From Acinetobacter higginsii (GTDB lineage Bacteria; Pseudomonadota; Gammaproteobacteria; Pseudomonadales; Moraxellaceae): a stretch of 64,000 nucleotides of DNA. The stretch covers positions 443,032 through 507,031 of the forward strand of contig NZ_KB850071.1 in NCBI RefSeq assembly GCF_000369525.1, written 5' to 3'. The notes under the pieces are model-generated. The model ran no database searches. It saw only the letters and a list, made by a program, of their open reading frames with translations, and was not told the DNA's origin. The position numbers and the translations under genes are program-made. Below, piece after piece: positions 34,043-43,652 of the stretch (position 1 is its first letter; each line of letters begins with the position of its first letter).

Positions 34043-34887
34043 GACGGTGACTCCCCTGAAATAATAGGACTATCGAGGCGATTGCCCCATTCACTCCACG
34101 CACCATCGTAGGCTCTCACTTGCCAGTTGAGCAATCTTGCCAAAATATACGCCAAGCCGGAACGGTGATGAGACTGACAGTACACCACCACAGGTTGTTG
34201 TAAATTAAAGCCTAATTGTTCTAAACGTTGTTGTGTGCGTTCAAGCGGGTGTAATTTTAGATGATTTTCACGGTTTAGGGCAGTACTCCATTCAAAATGC
34301 AGTGCATTTGGGATGTGACCGCCGCGTCGCGCAGCGAGGCGTAAGCCTGTATATTCCTCGTTGGTACGGCAATCCCAAAGCTGAATATTGTCTTGTTCGA
34401 CCTGTTGTAACAATTCATGATATTCAATTCGATGCTGTTGCACGGTGTCTAAATCGATCTGGAACAGATCGGCAACTGGTTTTACGGGATCAACTTCCGC
34501 GGTAGTCGGCAAACCTGCCCCCAACCAGCCATGAATGCCACCATTAATCAAACTGGTGCGGTTAAAACCAAGGCAATGTAAATTCCAGATTAAACGTCCA
34601 GCCCAAGCTCCACCTTCATCGTCATAGACCACGACATGATGCTGAGGTGAAATATTTAATTTTTCGATTAAGACTTGTAAACCTGCTAAATCAGGTAGTA
34701 CCCCATTGGCTTGTTCTTGTTGTGCAACCAAGTATTTAGGTTGTAAATGAATCGCATGAGGAATATGCAATTGTTCATATACCGAAGCTCGGCTTAAATC
34801 GACAATACGAATCAACTCGCTACCTAAATAAGGCACCAGTTGTTCAGGTTCAATCAGTAAACCCAGTTTAAAATCTACGTCAGTCAT
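34039..34887 (-). CDS. Thiosulfate/3-mercaptopyruvate sulfurtransferase-like rhodanese
   Basis: A 282-aa protein with two rhodanese domains: an inactive N-terminal one (about 10-130) and a C-terminal one with the active Cys in [16 protein letters not shown] near residue 245. The six-residue active loop CQSHHR differs from the CGSGVT loop of E. coli SseA, so the donor preference may be thiosulfate or another sulfane compound. Together with psd it forms a two-gene unit, an arrangement found in related bacteria without a clear biochemical reason. Confidence 0.88.
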   Translation of the reverse strand: MTDVDFKLGLLIEPEQLVPYLGSELIRIVDLSRASVYEQLHIPHAIHLQPKYLVAQQEQANGVLPDLAGLQVLIEKLNISPQHHVVVYDDEGGAWAGRLIWNLHCLGFNRTSLINGGIHGWLGAGLPTTAEVDPVKPVADLFQIDLDTVQQHRIEYHELLQQVEQDNIQLWDCRTNEEYTGLRLAARRGGHIPNALHFEWSTALNRENHLKLHPLERTQQRLEQLGFNLQQPVVVYCQSHHRSGLAYILARLLNWQVRAYDGAWSEWGNRLDSPIISGESPS

Positions 34888-35045
34888 GGTTATGCTGTTT
34901 TATCATCCGCATTGGGGATGATATTAACATAGCCGACTTTTTATCTTTGTCTGATTTTTTGCATTGATTTAGCAGAAAAGTAGATATACCGTCTGACGAA
35001 TATCCATAATGCTTTTGAGATTTAATATAAACTATCACATGAAAT

Positions 35046-35234
35046 TGGATACTCGAAAACGTCATCCACAACCTGCGAAATATCTACAAGGTATTGTTTC
35101 TGCGAAATATAAAATAGAAGAAAGAAATGAACAGGTTTTGTGGATGACAATGGTTTTGCCTACTTTTCCCGAAAGAAAAGTAGGTCGAACCGAAGGTTGA
35201 ACCTAATATTTAAAAATGCCCAGTAAGATACCGC
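35046..35234. repeat. Dispersed structured element, copy 2
   Basis: Fills most of the 373-base gap between pncB and the sulfurtransferase gene. Stem 1: GTCATCCACAACCTG (35061-35075) with CAGGTTTTGTGGATGAC (35132-35148). Stem 2: CCTACTTTTC (35159-35168) with GAAAAGTAGG (35175-35184) around loop CCGAAA. Conserved ends are GATAC-TCGA and AGTAAGATACCG. Relative to copy 1 both stems are held by compensating substitutions. The rest of the gap shows nothing further. Confidence 0.75.
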
Positions 35235-35260
35235 CATTACCATCCTCTAAACTTGTTTGC

Positions 35261-36478
35261 TTAGACGCTAACTTCGTTCTCTTCAATATCAAACACCTGA
35301 CGCAAATACGCCAAGAAAGTATCATTATCCGTCATGGTCTTACCCGGACTATCCGAAATCTTCGCCACCGACTGACGATTACACTCCACCAATTTCAACA
35401 CAATATTCAATGGTTTCTGCCCCATATCATTGGTCAAATTGGTGCCAATCCCAAAACTCACTTGGAAACGGTCTTTAAAATACTGATGCAATAACCATGC
35501 TTTTTCTAAATTCAAACCATCGCTAAAGGTTAACATTTTGGTTTTGGTATCAATCTTGAGTTTGCGATAATGCGCATATGCCTTATCACCCCATTCATAC
35601 GGGTCGCCACTGTCATGACGCAAACCATCAAACAACTTGGCAAAATACAAATCGAAATCACGCAAAAAGGCATCCATTCCCACCACATCGGTCAAAGCAA
35701 TACCTAAATCACCACGATACTCTTGTACCCATGCTTCCAAAGCAGCTTTCTGAAAATTACGCAAACGCACATCAAGTGCTTGAAAAGCCTGTAAGAATTC
35801 ATGTGCCATAGTACCAATCGGGCTAATCCCCAATTGCTTTGCCAACAGCACATTACTGGTGCCTCGGAATACTTTAGGTGCAGCGGCCTGAAAGGCTTGC
35901 ACCACATGCTTCTGCCATTCAAAACTATAACGACGACGCGTACCAAAATCAGAGACTAAAAATGGTGGCTCTTTATCTTGTTGTTCTTGGGCATAGTGCT
36001 GTAACTGTAGCAATTTCTGTTGCAGACGGCGTTCACCCTCAAGCAACACCTCATCAGTACGAATACGACGGAAATACAATTCATTGACGATGGCCAAGAC
36101 AAAAATCTCAAACATCATCGCCTGAACCATCGGGCCTTCAATGCGAATATCTAAACGCCCAGCCTCATCCATACTGGCTTGGATAAAACGACGTTTGAGC
36201 TGGAACAATTCCAGATAATCAACGAAATCACTTTTAATAAAACGCAATGAACGCAGGTACTGTAATTCATCTTCAGCAAAACGCAGTTCACAGAGCAAAT
36301 CCAGCTGCTGATTCAAGTCATCCAAAATATCAACTAAGGGATAAACCGTATCTTCTAAATTGCGGCAACGAAATAAATACACACTATGCGTTTGAGGAAA
36401 CTGATGCAACACCACCTGTAACATGGTGAATTTATATAAGTCGGTATCCAGTAAAGATTGAATAATTGGTGTAGACAT
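35261..36478 (-). CDS. pncB: Nicotinate phosphoribosyltransferase
   Basis: Converts nicotinate and PRPP to nicotinate mononucleotide in NAD salvage. The 405-aa protein shows DLYKFTMLQ at the N-terminus, [13 protein letters not shown] (substrate-binding), [26 protein letters not shown] and [11 protein letters not shown], all typical of bacterial PncB. Nicotinamidase pncA is also in this window at 51989-52621, so both steps of the nicotinamide-to-NaMN branch are present. Single gene with its own start. Confidence 0.96.
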   Translation of the reverse strand: MSTPIIQSLLDTDLYKFTMLQVVLHQFPQTHSVYLFRCRNLEDTVYPLVDILDDLNQQLDLLCELRFAEDELQYLRSLRFIKSDFVDYLELFQLKRRFIQASMDEAGRLDIRIEGPMVQAMMFEIFVLAIVNELYFRRIRTDEVLLEGERRLQQKLLQLQHYAQEQQDKEPPFLVSDFGTRRRYSFEWQKHVVQAFQAAAPKVFRGTSNVLLAKQLGISPIGTMAHEFLQAFQALDVRLRNFQKAALEAWVQEYRGDLGIALTDVVGMDAFLRDFDLYFAKLFDGLRHDSGDPYEWGDKAYAHYRKLKIDTKTKMLTFSDGLNLEKAWLLHQYFKDRFQVSFGIGTNLTNDMGQKPLNIVLKLVECNRQSVAKISDSPGKTMTDNDTFLAYLRQVFDIEENEVSV

Positions 36479-36603
36479 GACTGAATTAGGATCTATTCTA
36501 TTTCAAGCATTAAAGCATACTTTTATCCAGAAATGAGACTGTCTACGACGATGGATATTTTTCTCAAAATCATCTGACTCGGTGTCTTTTTAAATTCAAT
36601 AGC

Positions 36604-37092
36604 TTAGTGCGAGAGCTCAGCCTGAATCTGTTTTAAGCGTTGCTGTTGTCCGAATTGAATTGCAAACTGTTCAGCGCTGAGTTGACCCGTTTTTGCGGCA
36701 TTAACATCACAATCGACCTGACGCAATTGTTTGGCAATGCTCCATTCGGCCTTAACAATCGCCCCCATTAAGGCGGTATGTCCACGCTTGTCTCGAAGAC
36801 AGCGATTGGCACCTTGTTTGATCAACACATTGACCGCTTCTTTTTGCCCGTAATAACTCGCCATCATCAATGCGCTATAGCCGGAGCGATCCTGCACATC
36901 GATCGGAAAACCATGCTTCAAAAACTCTTGTAAAACTTCAACATTGCCTATCTTGGCCGCAGAGAAAAATAGCTCAACCACCTCTTCTGATCCGTTGTCT
37001 GCGGCAGATGAAGTGCCTGCATAAGCTGAGGCCGAAACACTGCCGCAGACTACGCCAATTGCAAATAATGCAGTTCTGAAGTGAATCATCAC
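36604..37092 (-). CDS. Exported ankyrin-repeat protein (AnkB-like)
   Basis: A 162-aa protein with a signal peptide (cleavage after SAYA or SASA, near residue 24) and about three ankyrin repeats: VELFFSAAKIGNVEVLQEFL, then RSGYSALMMASYYGQKEAVN and RGHTALMGAIVKAEWSIAKQ. It follows the exported catalase gene by 122 bases. In Pseudomonas aeruginosa an ankyrin protein, AnkB, is encoded beside periplasmic catalase KatB and is needed for full catalase activity; the same partnership is inferred here. Confidence 0.88.
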   Translation of the reverse strand: MMIHFRTALFAIGVVCGSVSASAYAGTSSAADNGSEEVVELFFSAAKIGNVEVLQEFLKHGFPIDVQDRSGYSALMMASYYGQKEAVNVLIKQGANRCLRDKRGHTALMGAIVKAEWSIAKQLRQVDCDVNAAKTGQLSAEQFAIQFGQQQRLKQIQAELSH

Positions 37093-37118
37093 AATATCCT
37101 AAAATTGAATCAGGAGTG

Positions 37119-37199
37119 CCTGTAACACTCGCCCTAGGTGCAGGAAAGGCTATCGAGGTTACAGGACTTTCTGGGGGTAACATTCAGGCACCTGTTACC
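37119..37199. repeat. Nested inverted repeats between catalase and ankyrin genes
   Basis: CCTGTAAC (37119-37126) pairs with GTTACAGG (37158-37165), and GGTAACA (37176-37182) pairs with TGTTACC (37193-37199). All four arms share GTAAC/GTTAC, so alternative pairings are possible. Lack of a T run makes a simple terminator unlikely; it could be an mRNA processing or attenuation site. Confidence 0.5.
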
Positions 37200-37214
37200 A
37201 CATGCTAAAACTAG

Positions 37215-38738
37215 TTATTCGTCTTTCAATTGCGCTGCTTTCGCTTGAGCATTTTTAAGATTCACACCCACAGCCTTGGCAAGACGTGTCCCATAATCAG
37301 CATCGGCTTTATAGAAATAAGACACCATGATGGTCTTGGTCTCGATATCTTTGACTTGTCCAAGGTCTGCCGCAAGATTACGAATCAAGTCATTTTTTTC
37401 TAGCGCAGAATAGCTACGGTATAACTCACCTGCTTGCTTGAAGGGTTGCTGTTTCTGGATTGCCTGTTGTAAAACCGTTCCTTGCAACGGTGTTTGTACA
37501 GCTCTGGCAATCTCAGTAGATAGTTTAGGCTCAATCGTACTTGGCTCATAGTTAACCTGAGACTCGGTTTGCCCCATGTTCATAAAGCCTTCTTGGTTGT
37601 TGTTATTCACTGCAACCCGAGGACGATTCACTGGAATCTGCTGATGATTGGCGCCTAAACGATATAATTGCGTATCCGAATAAGAGAAGATACGACCTTG
37701 CAGTAAACGGTCTTCTGACGGTTCAATGCCTGGAATCAAGTTGCCTGGTGCAAAAGCCGATTGTTCCGTTTCTTGGAAGAAGTTCTTCGGCATACGATTC
37801 AGGGTCAAGGTTCCGACTTTGACTTCAGGCAGCAGATCAGTTGGCCAGATTTTGGTTGCATCTAATGGATTAAAATCAAATTTATCCAAATCTTTTGGAT
37901 CAAGTACCTGAATATACAAATCCCATTTCGGATAGTTTCCAGCATAGACATTTTTGTACATATCATTGGTCAGATGATTCCAGTCACGACCTTGAACTTC
38001 ACGTACCTGATCTAGATTCAACCCTTTCACGCCTTGTTTAGAACGCCAGTTGAACTTAACGTACTTATATTCACCTTTGTCGTTATAGAGTTTAAAAGCA
38101 TGCACGCCAAAGCCATCTAGCGTGCGGTAGCTTTCTGGTGTGCCTAAATTTGAATAGACATAGGTCAACATATTGATTGACCACGGCTGGCTTTTTAAGA
38201 AATCAAAAATACGATTCGGATCTTGGACATTGGTGACTGGGTCAGGCTTCATGGCATGAACAAAATCAGGGAACTTGATTGCATCACGGATAAAGAATAC
38301 AGGTAGATTATTGCCGACCAAATCCCAATTGCCCTGCTGTGTATAGAACTTCACGGCAAAACCATGCGGGTCACGTGCGGTTTCAGGCGAGCCTTTAGGA
38401 TGGATGACTGTTGAGAAGCGAACAAAAACAGGGGTGGTTGTACCTGCCTTAAACATCGATGCGACCGTTAAATCAGACAAATCCTTACTTGCAACGAAAT
38501 CACCATACACGCCTGTACCACGGGCATGCACCACACGTTCAGGGATACGTTCACGACCAAAACGTTGTAATTTTTGAATCAGCTGTACATCTTGTAGTAG
38601 CGTTGCGCCATTCGCACCTGCTGTCATTGAGTTTTGATTGTCACCTACAGGTGCACCGTTGTCTTTTGTTAAAGGCGCTGCATACGCGGTGCCAAGCGTT
38701 GCTGCCATTATCGTAAATAAAAATGTTCGCTTAAACAT
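37215..38738 (-). CDS. Periplasmic haem catalase (KatB/KatA type)
   Basis: Breaks down hydrogen peroxide. The 507-aa protein begins at the ATG at 38738, which gives a clean signal peptide (FKRTFLFTIMAATLGTAYA); an earlier start at 38774 would bury it. Catalytic His is in RVVHARGTG, distal Asn in the WDLVGNNLPVFF block, and the proximal haem-ligand Tyr in FSYSDTQLYRLG. Size matches small-subunit clade 3 catalases. The ankyrin gene follows, as in the katB-ankB pair of Pseudomonas. Export means it guards the periplasm from peroxide. Confidence 0.93.
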   Translation of the reverse strand: MFKRTFLFTIMAATLGTAYAAPLTKDNGAPVGDNQNSMTAGANGATLLQDVQLIQKLQRFGRERIPERVVHARGTGVYGDFVASKDLSDLTVASMFKAGTTTPVFVRFSTVIHPKGSPETARDPHGFAVKFYTQQGNWDLVGNNLPVFFIRDAIKFPDFVHAMKPDPVTNVQDPNRIFDFLKSQPWSINMLTYVYSNLGTPESYRTLDGFGVHAFKLYNDKGEYKYVKFNWRSKQGVKGLNLDQVREVQGRDWNHLTNDMYKNVYAGNYPKWDLYIQVLDPKDLDKFDFNPLDATKIWPTDLLPEVKVGTLTLNRMPKNFFQETEQSAFAPGNLIPGIEPSEDRLLQGRIFSYSDTQLYRLGANHQQIPVNRPRVAVNNNNQEGFMNMGQTESQVNYEPSTIEPKLSTEIARAVQTPLQGTVLQQAIQKQQPFKQAGELYRSYSALEKNDLIRNLAADLGQVKDIETKTIMVSYFYKADADYGTRLAKAVGVNLKNAQAKAAQLKDE

Positions 38739-38935
38739 ACTATTAAATCCAAAATCTAAATACCTTTCCTGCAACAGGACTATACAAAGATTTAAACAAT
38801 AGATAAAAAAGATAATTTTAATAAAATAAATCGAAAAATAAGATCATAGTAAATCACCCATGTTGCAAGCTCGATGTAAAGCAGCCAAATCTGCTAGACT
38901 GCGGCATCTCTATACCCAACAGATCTTTAGTTTTT

Positions 38936-39376
38936 ATGCGTGCATTAATTCAACGTGTCCTCGAAGCCAAAGTTGTGGTTGACGGGGAAACCACAGGCGA
39001 AATTCAACACGGCTTATTGGTGTTTTTAGGTCTAGGCAAAGAAGACACTTTAGAAAAAGGCCAAAAGCTGATTGATAAGATTTTAAAGTATCGTATTTTT
39101 GATGATGAACAAGGCAAAATGGGATGGAATGTCCGCCAAGCCAATGGTGGCATTTTATTGGTTTCACAATTTACCTTGATGGCACAAACCCAAAAAGGCT
39201 TACGTCCTGACTTTGGACCTGCCATGCCTCCAGCAGAAGCCAAAGCCTTGTATGAACAATTGGTTGAATATGCGCAACAACAATTCGACCACGTGCAAAC
39301 AGGTATTTTTGCAGCGGATATGAAAGTTCATTTAATCAATGATGGACCAGTCACTTTCAATTTAGAGATTGAATAA
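38936..39376 (+). CDS. dtd: D-aminoacyl-tRNA deacylase
   Basis: Removes D-amino acids from mischarged tRNA in the cytoplasm. The 146-aa length and both signature motifs are present: SQFTLMAQTQKG (Ser-Gln-x-x-x motif) and NDGPVTFNLE (Gly-cisPro motif) that form the active site at the dimer interface. It is a single gene, convergent with the SCP2 gene across a bidirectional terminator. Confidence 0.96.
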   Translation: MRALIQRVLEAKVVVDGETTGEIQHGLLVFLGLGKEDTLEKGQKLIDKILKYRIFDDEQGKMGWNVRQANGGILLVSQFTLMAQTQKGLRPDFGPAMPPAEAKALYEQLVEYAQQQFDHVQTGIFAADMKVHLINDGPVTFNLEIE

Positions 39377-39387
39377 TTCTAGGCAAT

Positions 39388-39414
39388 AAAAAACTCCCGA
39401 TTTGGGAGTTTTTT
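39388..39414. terminator. Bidirectional terminator between dtd and SCP2 gene
   Basis: Stem AAAAAACTCCC / GGGAGTTTTTT with a 5-base loop between convergent genes. Confidence 0.88.
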
Positions 39415-39422
39415 ATGTCCGC

Positions 39423-39902
39423 TTATTTGCCTGTTTTTTCTTTAATAAAGGCACGTGCTTGACGAATTTTTTCTTTAACAGGTTTTGGCACTTTAGGTGG
39501 AATCAATTTCGCCGCTTGGTTGAACCACACCAATAAGCTAAAGTCACCTTCCATCTTGATGCTGCCATCTTGCATACCCGTCATAAATGCGGTCGGGTCA
39601 CCTTTTAGCAACGTTTTTACACCTTGCTCACTTGATGCAAACTGTAAAATAAAATCTGCTTTTTCTGGGCTACCTGCAACCGTATCAATCTTGCCACGAT
39701 TCACAAGAATCTGACGGGCAAAACCTAAATCTGTACCAATCTGAATACGGAATTCACGGTCATGCACCAATTCAATAAACTTTGGGCTGGTACGTGCCAA
39801 TTGCTTCATACGTAACGCCAAACCTGCCACTAATAAATCCAGTGGATCAGTGCTTACATCAACGATAGGTAACTTAACCACAGGTAAAGAAGAAAGCTTC
39901 AT
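39423..39902 (-). CDS. SCP2 sterol-carrier-domain protein (UbiJ/UbiT-like)
   Basis: A 159-aa protein consisting mostly of an SCP2 lipid-binding fold (about residues 30-130: FRIQIGTDLGFARQILVNRG, then PTAFMTGMQDGSIKMEGDFS). The start at 39902 is preferred; the frame is open further up but lacks an SD. Bacterial SCP2 proteins include UbiT, which binds ubiquinone intermediates; UbiT assignment is possible but not proven because no ubiU-ubiV genes are nearby. A basic C-terminal tail may aid membrane contact. Confidence 0.8.
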   Translation of the reverse strand: MKLSSLPVVKLPIVDVSTDPLDLLVAGLALRMKQLARTSPKFIELVHDREFRIQIGTDLGFARQILVNRGKIDTVAGSPEKADFILQFASSEQGVKTLLKGDPTAFMTGMQDGSIKMEGDFSLLVWFNQAAKLIPPKVPKPVKEKIRQARAFIKEKTGK

Positions 39903-40050
39903 GACAATTATGCCTACAGTATTATGATGAAAATTAAGACAACCGTATCCTAGCACAATTGTATATAAGTCTGTAAAAGCTTTGTTGCAGAAAATTAGTA
40001 CAAAAAAGGCATGCTGAGCATACCTTTGATGTTATTCAAATTATTATAAT

Positions 40051-40386
40051 TTATCTGCTAGAACATTGCTGCTGGTCGTCCTTATATACAGGTGTATGTT
40101 CAATATACTGACGATTTGCCAGCTGTTTTTGTGCTTGTTTGTCTTCACGTAAAAGGATAAATGTAACCGTTATCATCGCAAGGCTCAACGCGGTCAAATA
40201 ACTATAGGCGACGGACATCTCGAATATGGTTTGCGCACCAAAGCGCACCACTTCTAACAGTCCCCAGCACAGCATACCCGCCAACATAAAACCTAACCAA
40301 CGACGATAAGGAGAAAAGAAAACAGCAATAACTGCGACAGCGATTAAGCCAAATCCAACCCACATGGTGAAATTCGCTGCTTCCAT
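40051..40386 (-). CDS. Small inner-membrane protein
   Basis: Unrecognised 111-aa protein with three hydrophobic segments (about residues 8-25, 30-47, 60-80) and a polar C-terminal tail of ~30 residues. A strong GGAGG sits 7 bases before the ATG. It is probably a conserved Acinetobacter membrane protein of unknown function. The downstream gap up to the SCP2 gene holds nothing obvious. Confidence 0.75.
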   Translation of the reverse strand: MEAANFTMWVGFGLIAVAVIAVFFSPYRRWLGFMLAGMLCWGLLEVVRFGAQTIFEMSVAYSYLTALSLAMITVTFILLREDKQAQKQLANRQYIEHTPVYKDDQQQCSSR

Positions 40387-40791
40387 AGAAACCTCCGTCT
40401 TAAAAGGGGTGGTCTGTATTTAATTCAGACCTCTATCTTGTTCTGTAATCTCTAACAGTACTTCGTATTGCATTAACGTCTTTATGCATTATGGAGCGTT
40501 TTTTTTAGAAAAAAAGAGCCTGAAATTAACCTTACGACACAAGCTGTCGCAATATGCTTTTGTCATTACATTTTTAAAACATATAAAAGTCTTTAATGTC
40601 CATATAGCATCAATTACAGCGTGTCATTACAAAAAACTATGCCTCTTTTTTGCTGCAAAAAAACTTTTTTCGGAATTTTTTTATCGTTGTTTTTCTATAC
40701 ATTTAGACATAATTATGACGAATAAATGACGTACAAAAAATGAATAAGGCCGCAGTAAAAGCGGCCTTATTGAAACGCGATAAATGTTACT
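40387..40791. other. 405-bp intergenic region
   Basis: Gap between the small membrane protein and serB. An AT-rich plus-strand frame of 81 codons (40484-40729) has no SD and an improbable composition and is not called. Only the serB terminator at 40743-40771 is recognisable. Confidence 0.6.
40743..40771 (-). terminator. Terminator after serB
   Basis: Stem AATAAGGCCGC / GCGGCCTTATT with a 7-base loop, 21 bases past the serB stop on the minus strand. Confidence 0.85.
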
Positions 40792-42012
40792 CTAAGCGCG
40801 GTTTAAATCCTTATCATGCATACCCAATAAGTACAGCACGCCATCTAAACCCACACTTGAAATTGCCTGATTGGCATTTTGGCGGACCAAAGGTTTAGCA
40901 CGGAATGCAACGCCTAGACCTGCAATTGAAAGCATCGGTAAGTCATTGGCACCATCACCAACGGCCATCGCCTGCTCTAGCGAAATCCCCATTTTTTCAG
41001 CCAGTTGACGCAGTAACTCTGCTTTACGAGCACCATCAACAATCGCACCTTTCACTTCACCCGTTACAAAGCCATCTTCTACATCAAGAATATTGGCATG
41101 TACTTCATCAATCCCAAGTTTTGCTTGTAAATACTCAGCAAAGTACTGGAAACCACCTGATAAAATTGCGGTCTTATAACCCAAGGCTTTCAAGGTAGAG
41201 ATCAAACGCTCTGCCCCTTCAGTCACCGTCAAACGTTCTGCAATTTTCGGCAATACAGAAGCATCCAAACCTTTTAATAAGGCAACACGGGCACGGAAAC
41301 TTTGTTGGAAATCAAGTTCACCTAGCATGGCACGCTCAGTAATTTCAGCAACTTGAGCGCCAACGCCTGCTTCTAATGCCAGTTCATCAATTACTTCTTG
41401 CTCAATCAAGGTGGAGTCCATATCAAAGCAAACTAAACGACGATTACGGCGATATGCATTGTCTTCTTGCACAGCGACATCAATATTTAACTCGCCTGAT
41501 AGGCTTAAACATGCTGCACGCATCGCTTGGGCATCCAACATTTGTCCACTGAGGCCAAACTGCACACAGGCACGACGAGGAAATTGGCTTTCTGCATCCA
41601 GATCTAAACGTCCCGATAAACGCGTGACTGTTTCAATATTAAAGCCTTGACTTGATACAATTTTAGTCACGGCTTGTAGATGTGCAGCGGTAAGTTCAGG
41701 TGCAAGCGCAGTCACGATATAGCGAGTTCGACCGCCTTCACTTACCCATTGATCATATTCTGCGTTGGAGATTGGTTTAAATCGCACAGTTAAGCCAATA
41801 TCATGTGCTAAAATCAAAATCTCTTTCATTGCTAATGCAGTTGCAGTCTCATTATCCGATGCAACAACGATCCCAAGGGTCAGTTGATTATGGATAACTG
41901 CCTGCCCCACATCGAGTATTTGCAAAGAATGTACGGATAGTACCTGCATTAATCGAGTAAACTGATTCGGTTGATCTGGTCCTAGAAAGGATATAAGAAT
42001 GATTTCTCGCAT
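40792..42012 (-). CDS. serB: Phosphoserine phosphatase
   Basis: Last step of serine synthesis, hydrolysing phosphoserine. The 406-aa protein has an N-terminal ACT-type regulatory region (two ACT-like units, about residues 1-170) and a C-terminal HAD phosphatase: CFDMDSTLIEQEVIDELA with nucleophile Asp, ILSGGFQYF, and VGDGANDLPML. The long two-ACT form is typical of Pseudomonas and Acinetobacter, where E. coli SerB is shorter. It is divergent from the membrane protein gene at 42074/42092. Confidence 0.96.
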   Translation of the reverse strand: MREIILISFLGPDQPNQFTRLMQVLSVHSLQILDVGQAVIHNQLTLGIVVASDNETATALAMKEILILAHDIGLTVRFKPISNAEYDQWVSEGGRTRYIVTALAPELTAAHLQAVTKIVSSQGFNIETVTRLSGRLDLDAESQFPRRACVQFGLSGQMLDAQAMRAACLSLSGELNIDVAVQEDNAYRRNRRLVCFDMDSTLIEQEVIDELALEAGVGAQVAEITERAMLGELDFQQSFRARVALLKGLDASVLPKIAERLTVTEGAERLISTLKALGYKTAILSGGFQYFAEYLQAKLGIDEVHANILDVEDGFVTGEVKGAIVDGARKAELLRQLAEKMGISLEQAMAVGDGANDLPMLSIAGLGVAFRAKPLVRQNANQAISSVGLDGVLYLLGMHDKDLNRA

Positions 42013-42091
42013 GAATTGACTCGTGGTTGAGCGACAACTATTGTAAGAATCATAACATAACCCATGAATCTATTTGCCTTGGAAATTTAAC

Positions 42092-43369
42092 TTGAATGCG
42101 CCTCGCCAAGGGCTATTTGCTAGCCTACTGATCGTAAGTTTTGCATTGCATACCTTTTTATTGGTGATTGCAACGACACATCAACTCAATGAAAATCGCG
42201 CTAGCCAAGGACAACTGATGACCAGTCAGTTAGTGGCAGATAGTCTTGCTGAGTTGGAACCAGCCAATACCGTTTCGCTGGCATTGGTGGCGAATCGTTA
42301 TGCAACCAACCCAAGTGTTGCATCCATTCGTATTTTAGATGCCAATAAACAAGTGCTTGCAACCAGTGGTATGGCTAAAACCCGCCAAGGTGAAGTGTTT
42401 GTTCGCGATGCGCTACAAAATGAAAAGAAAGTCGGTACCGTTGAAATTACCTTAATCCAACCGAGTATCGGTGAGATTTTACGGACCCAATGGTTAGCGA
42501 TTTTAGTTTCACTGTTTATTCATGGCTTGATTTGGTTGGCCTATCGCGCCATCGCACGCCCAACACGCAGCGAATACTTGGCACGTATCAATCAAGAGAA
42601 TCATCTCAAGCATGAGATTCAACGTTTAACCCAAGCGCTTGCCCTTGAAAAACAAAATACCGTGACTTTGGTTACTCAGGCACAACAGCAGGCAAAAGTT
42701 CAAGCCAAACCGCGTGTTGAAAAAAATCCAGCTGAATCCGTATCACTGGATGATCAAGCTTTGGCGCTCAATATTCAGTTTTATGATCCTAAGCAGTTAT
42801 TGAGTAGTGTGAACCAGTCTGTTTCAGTCCCGTATTTCAAGCTATGCCAATTATTTTTAGATAAAAGTATTGCGCTCTGTGCCAAGCATTACCAGATCGA
42901 CGCGGCTCAGATTCAGGTGGTTCAAGAATTCAATGCAGATGGTGCAAGCTTAGCCACGACGTCTGAAAACAGTCATGCCCTTGAATGTCTGATGATGGTC
43001 GGTGCTGTTTTCCAATTATTGGCTGATGTACTGTATAAACGTTACCGTGAAGATAAACGTTTTGCCTTGCAAACCCGTGGTGCAGTTGCTAGTGCAGTCG
43101 ATGCAATGCAGCTCGATGCAGTTGAAGCCGCGAAACGATTGGCACAACATTTACATGCCAAAGAAGCAGCGTTGCATTTAAATCATGAGCAGCTCAAAAC
43201 CATTCAAAACAGTTATGAATTAGTGGCAATGCCAAATCCAAGTAATATCATGACCCGTCATGCTTTTATGATTAATGGCATGAATGAAGAATGTACAACG
43301 TTGGCGCAAACGCTACGTACCGAAATTTTAATGGGTAAAAAAGCCAAAGCATCGACAGAGCTTGAATAA
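42092..43369 (+). CDS. Membrane protein with periplasmic sensor-like loop (SMP/YtjB-like)
   Basis: About 425 aa. A TTG at 42092 with GGAAA about 8 bases upstream is the likeliest start; another TTG at 42074 is possible. Two membrane helices (about residues 8-26 and 135-157) enclose a periplasmic segment, followed by a coiled coil and a Gln/Ala-rich cytoplasmic part. The overall shape resembles the SMP/AhpA (YtjB) family, and in enterobacteria ytjB is also divergent from serB, which supports the guess. Function unknown. Confidence 0.7.
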   Translation: MNAPRQGLFASLLIVSFALHTFLLVIATTHQLNENRASQGQLMTSQLVADSLAELEPANTVSLALVANRYATNPSVASIRILDANKQVLATSGMAKTRQGEVFVRDALQNEKKVGTVEITLIQPSIGEILRTQWLAILVSLFIHGLIWLAYRAIARPTRSEYLARINQENHLKHEIQRLTQALALEKQNTVTLVTQAQQQAKVQAKPRVEKNPAESVSLDDQALALNIQFYDPKQLLSSVNQSVSVPYFKLCQLFLDKSIALCAKHYQIDAAQIQVVQEFNADGASLATTSENSHALECLMMVGAVFQLLADVLYKRYREDKRFALQTRGAVASAVDAMQLDAVEAAKRLAQHLHAKEAALHLNHEQLKTIQNSYELVAMPNPSNIMTRHAFMINGMNEECTTLAQTLRTEILMGKKAKASTELE

Positions 43370-43403
43370 ATAGCACAAAGGCTCCGCGAATAGAGTCATT
43401 CTA

Positions 43404-43445
43404 AACACAAGGCTTTGTCTAGATACAAAGCCTTGTGTTTTTTTG
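43404..43445 (+). terminator. Terminator after the SMP-like gene
   Basis: Fifteen-base stem AACACAAGGCTTTGT / ACAAAGCCTTGTGTT with a 5-base loop and seven T. Confidence 0.9.
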
Positions 43446-43652
43446 TTTAGCCCATAGATACAAAGCTTACAATCGCATCACACTGTCTTTTAAAGTGGCA
43501 AAGCTGGGCAGGATAATGTGTTGCAAGATAATTTGTTTAGTCTGACTTTTTATTGATAAAGAAGCACAGGCGAAATTTTTTAAAATGCGGTAAACTATGC
43601 CAGATTTATCGAATACTAGTGCCTAAAAAGGCAAGATAAAAGGTGAAAGCGA

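Noticed and set aside
38739-38870. OxyR site upstream of the exported catalase
   Set aside because: CTAT and ATAG tetramers occur (near 38781-38803), but not in the ATAG-N7-CTAT-N7-ATAG-N7-CTAT arrangement.
40484-40729. 81-codon plus-strand ORF in the serB downstream gap
   Set aside because: No SD, AT-driven composition rich in Phe, Lys and Leu without protein-like pattern, no neighbour in the same direction.
43446-43652. Possible FMN riboswitch ahead of ribB
   Set aside because: The conserved FMN-element blocks (GGGGCAGGGTGAAATTCCC-like and the GATTCCG-type segments) are not found; GGGCAGGATAATG at about 43505 is only a partial resemblance.
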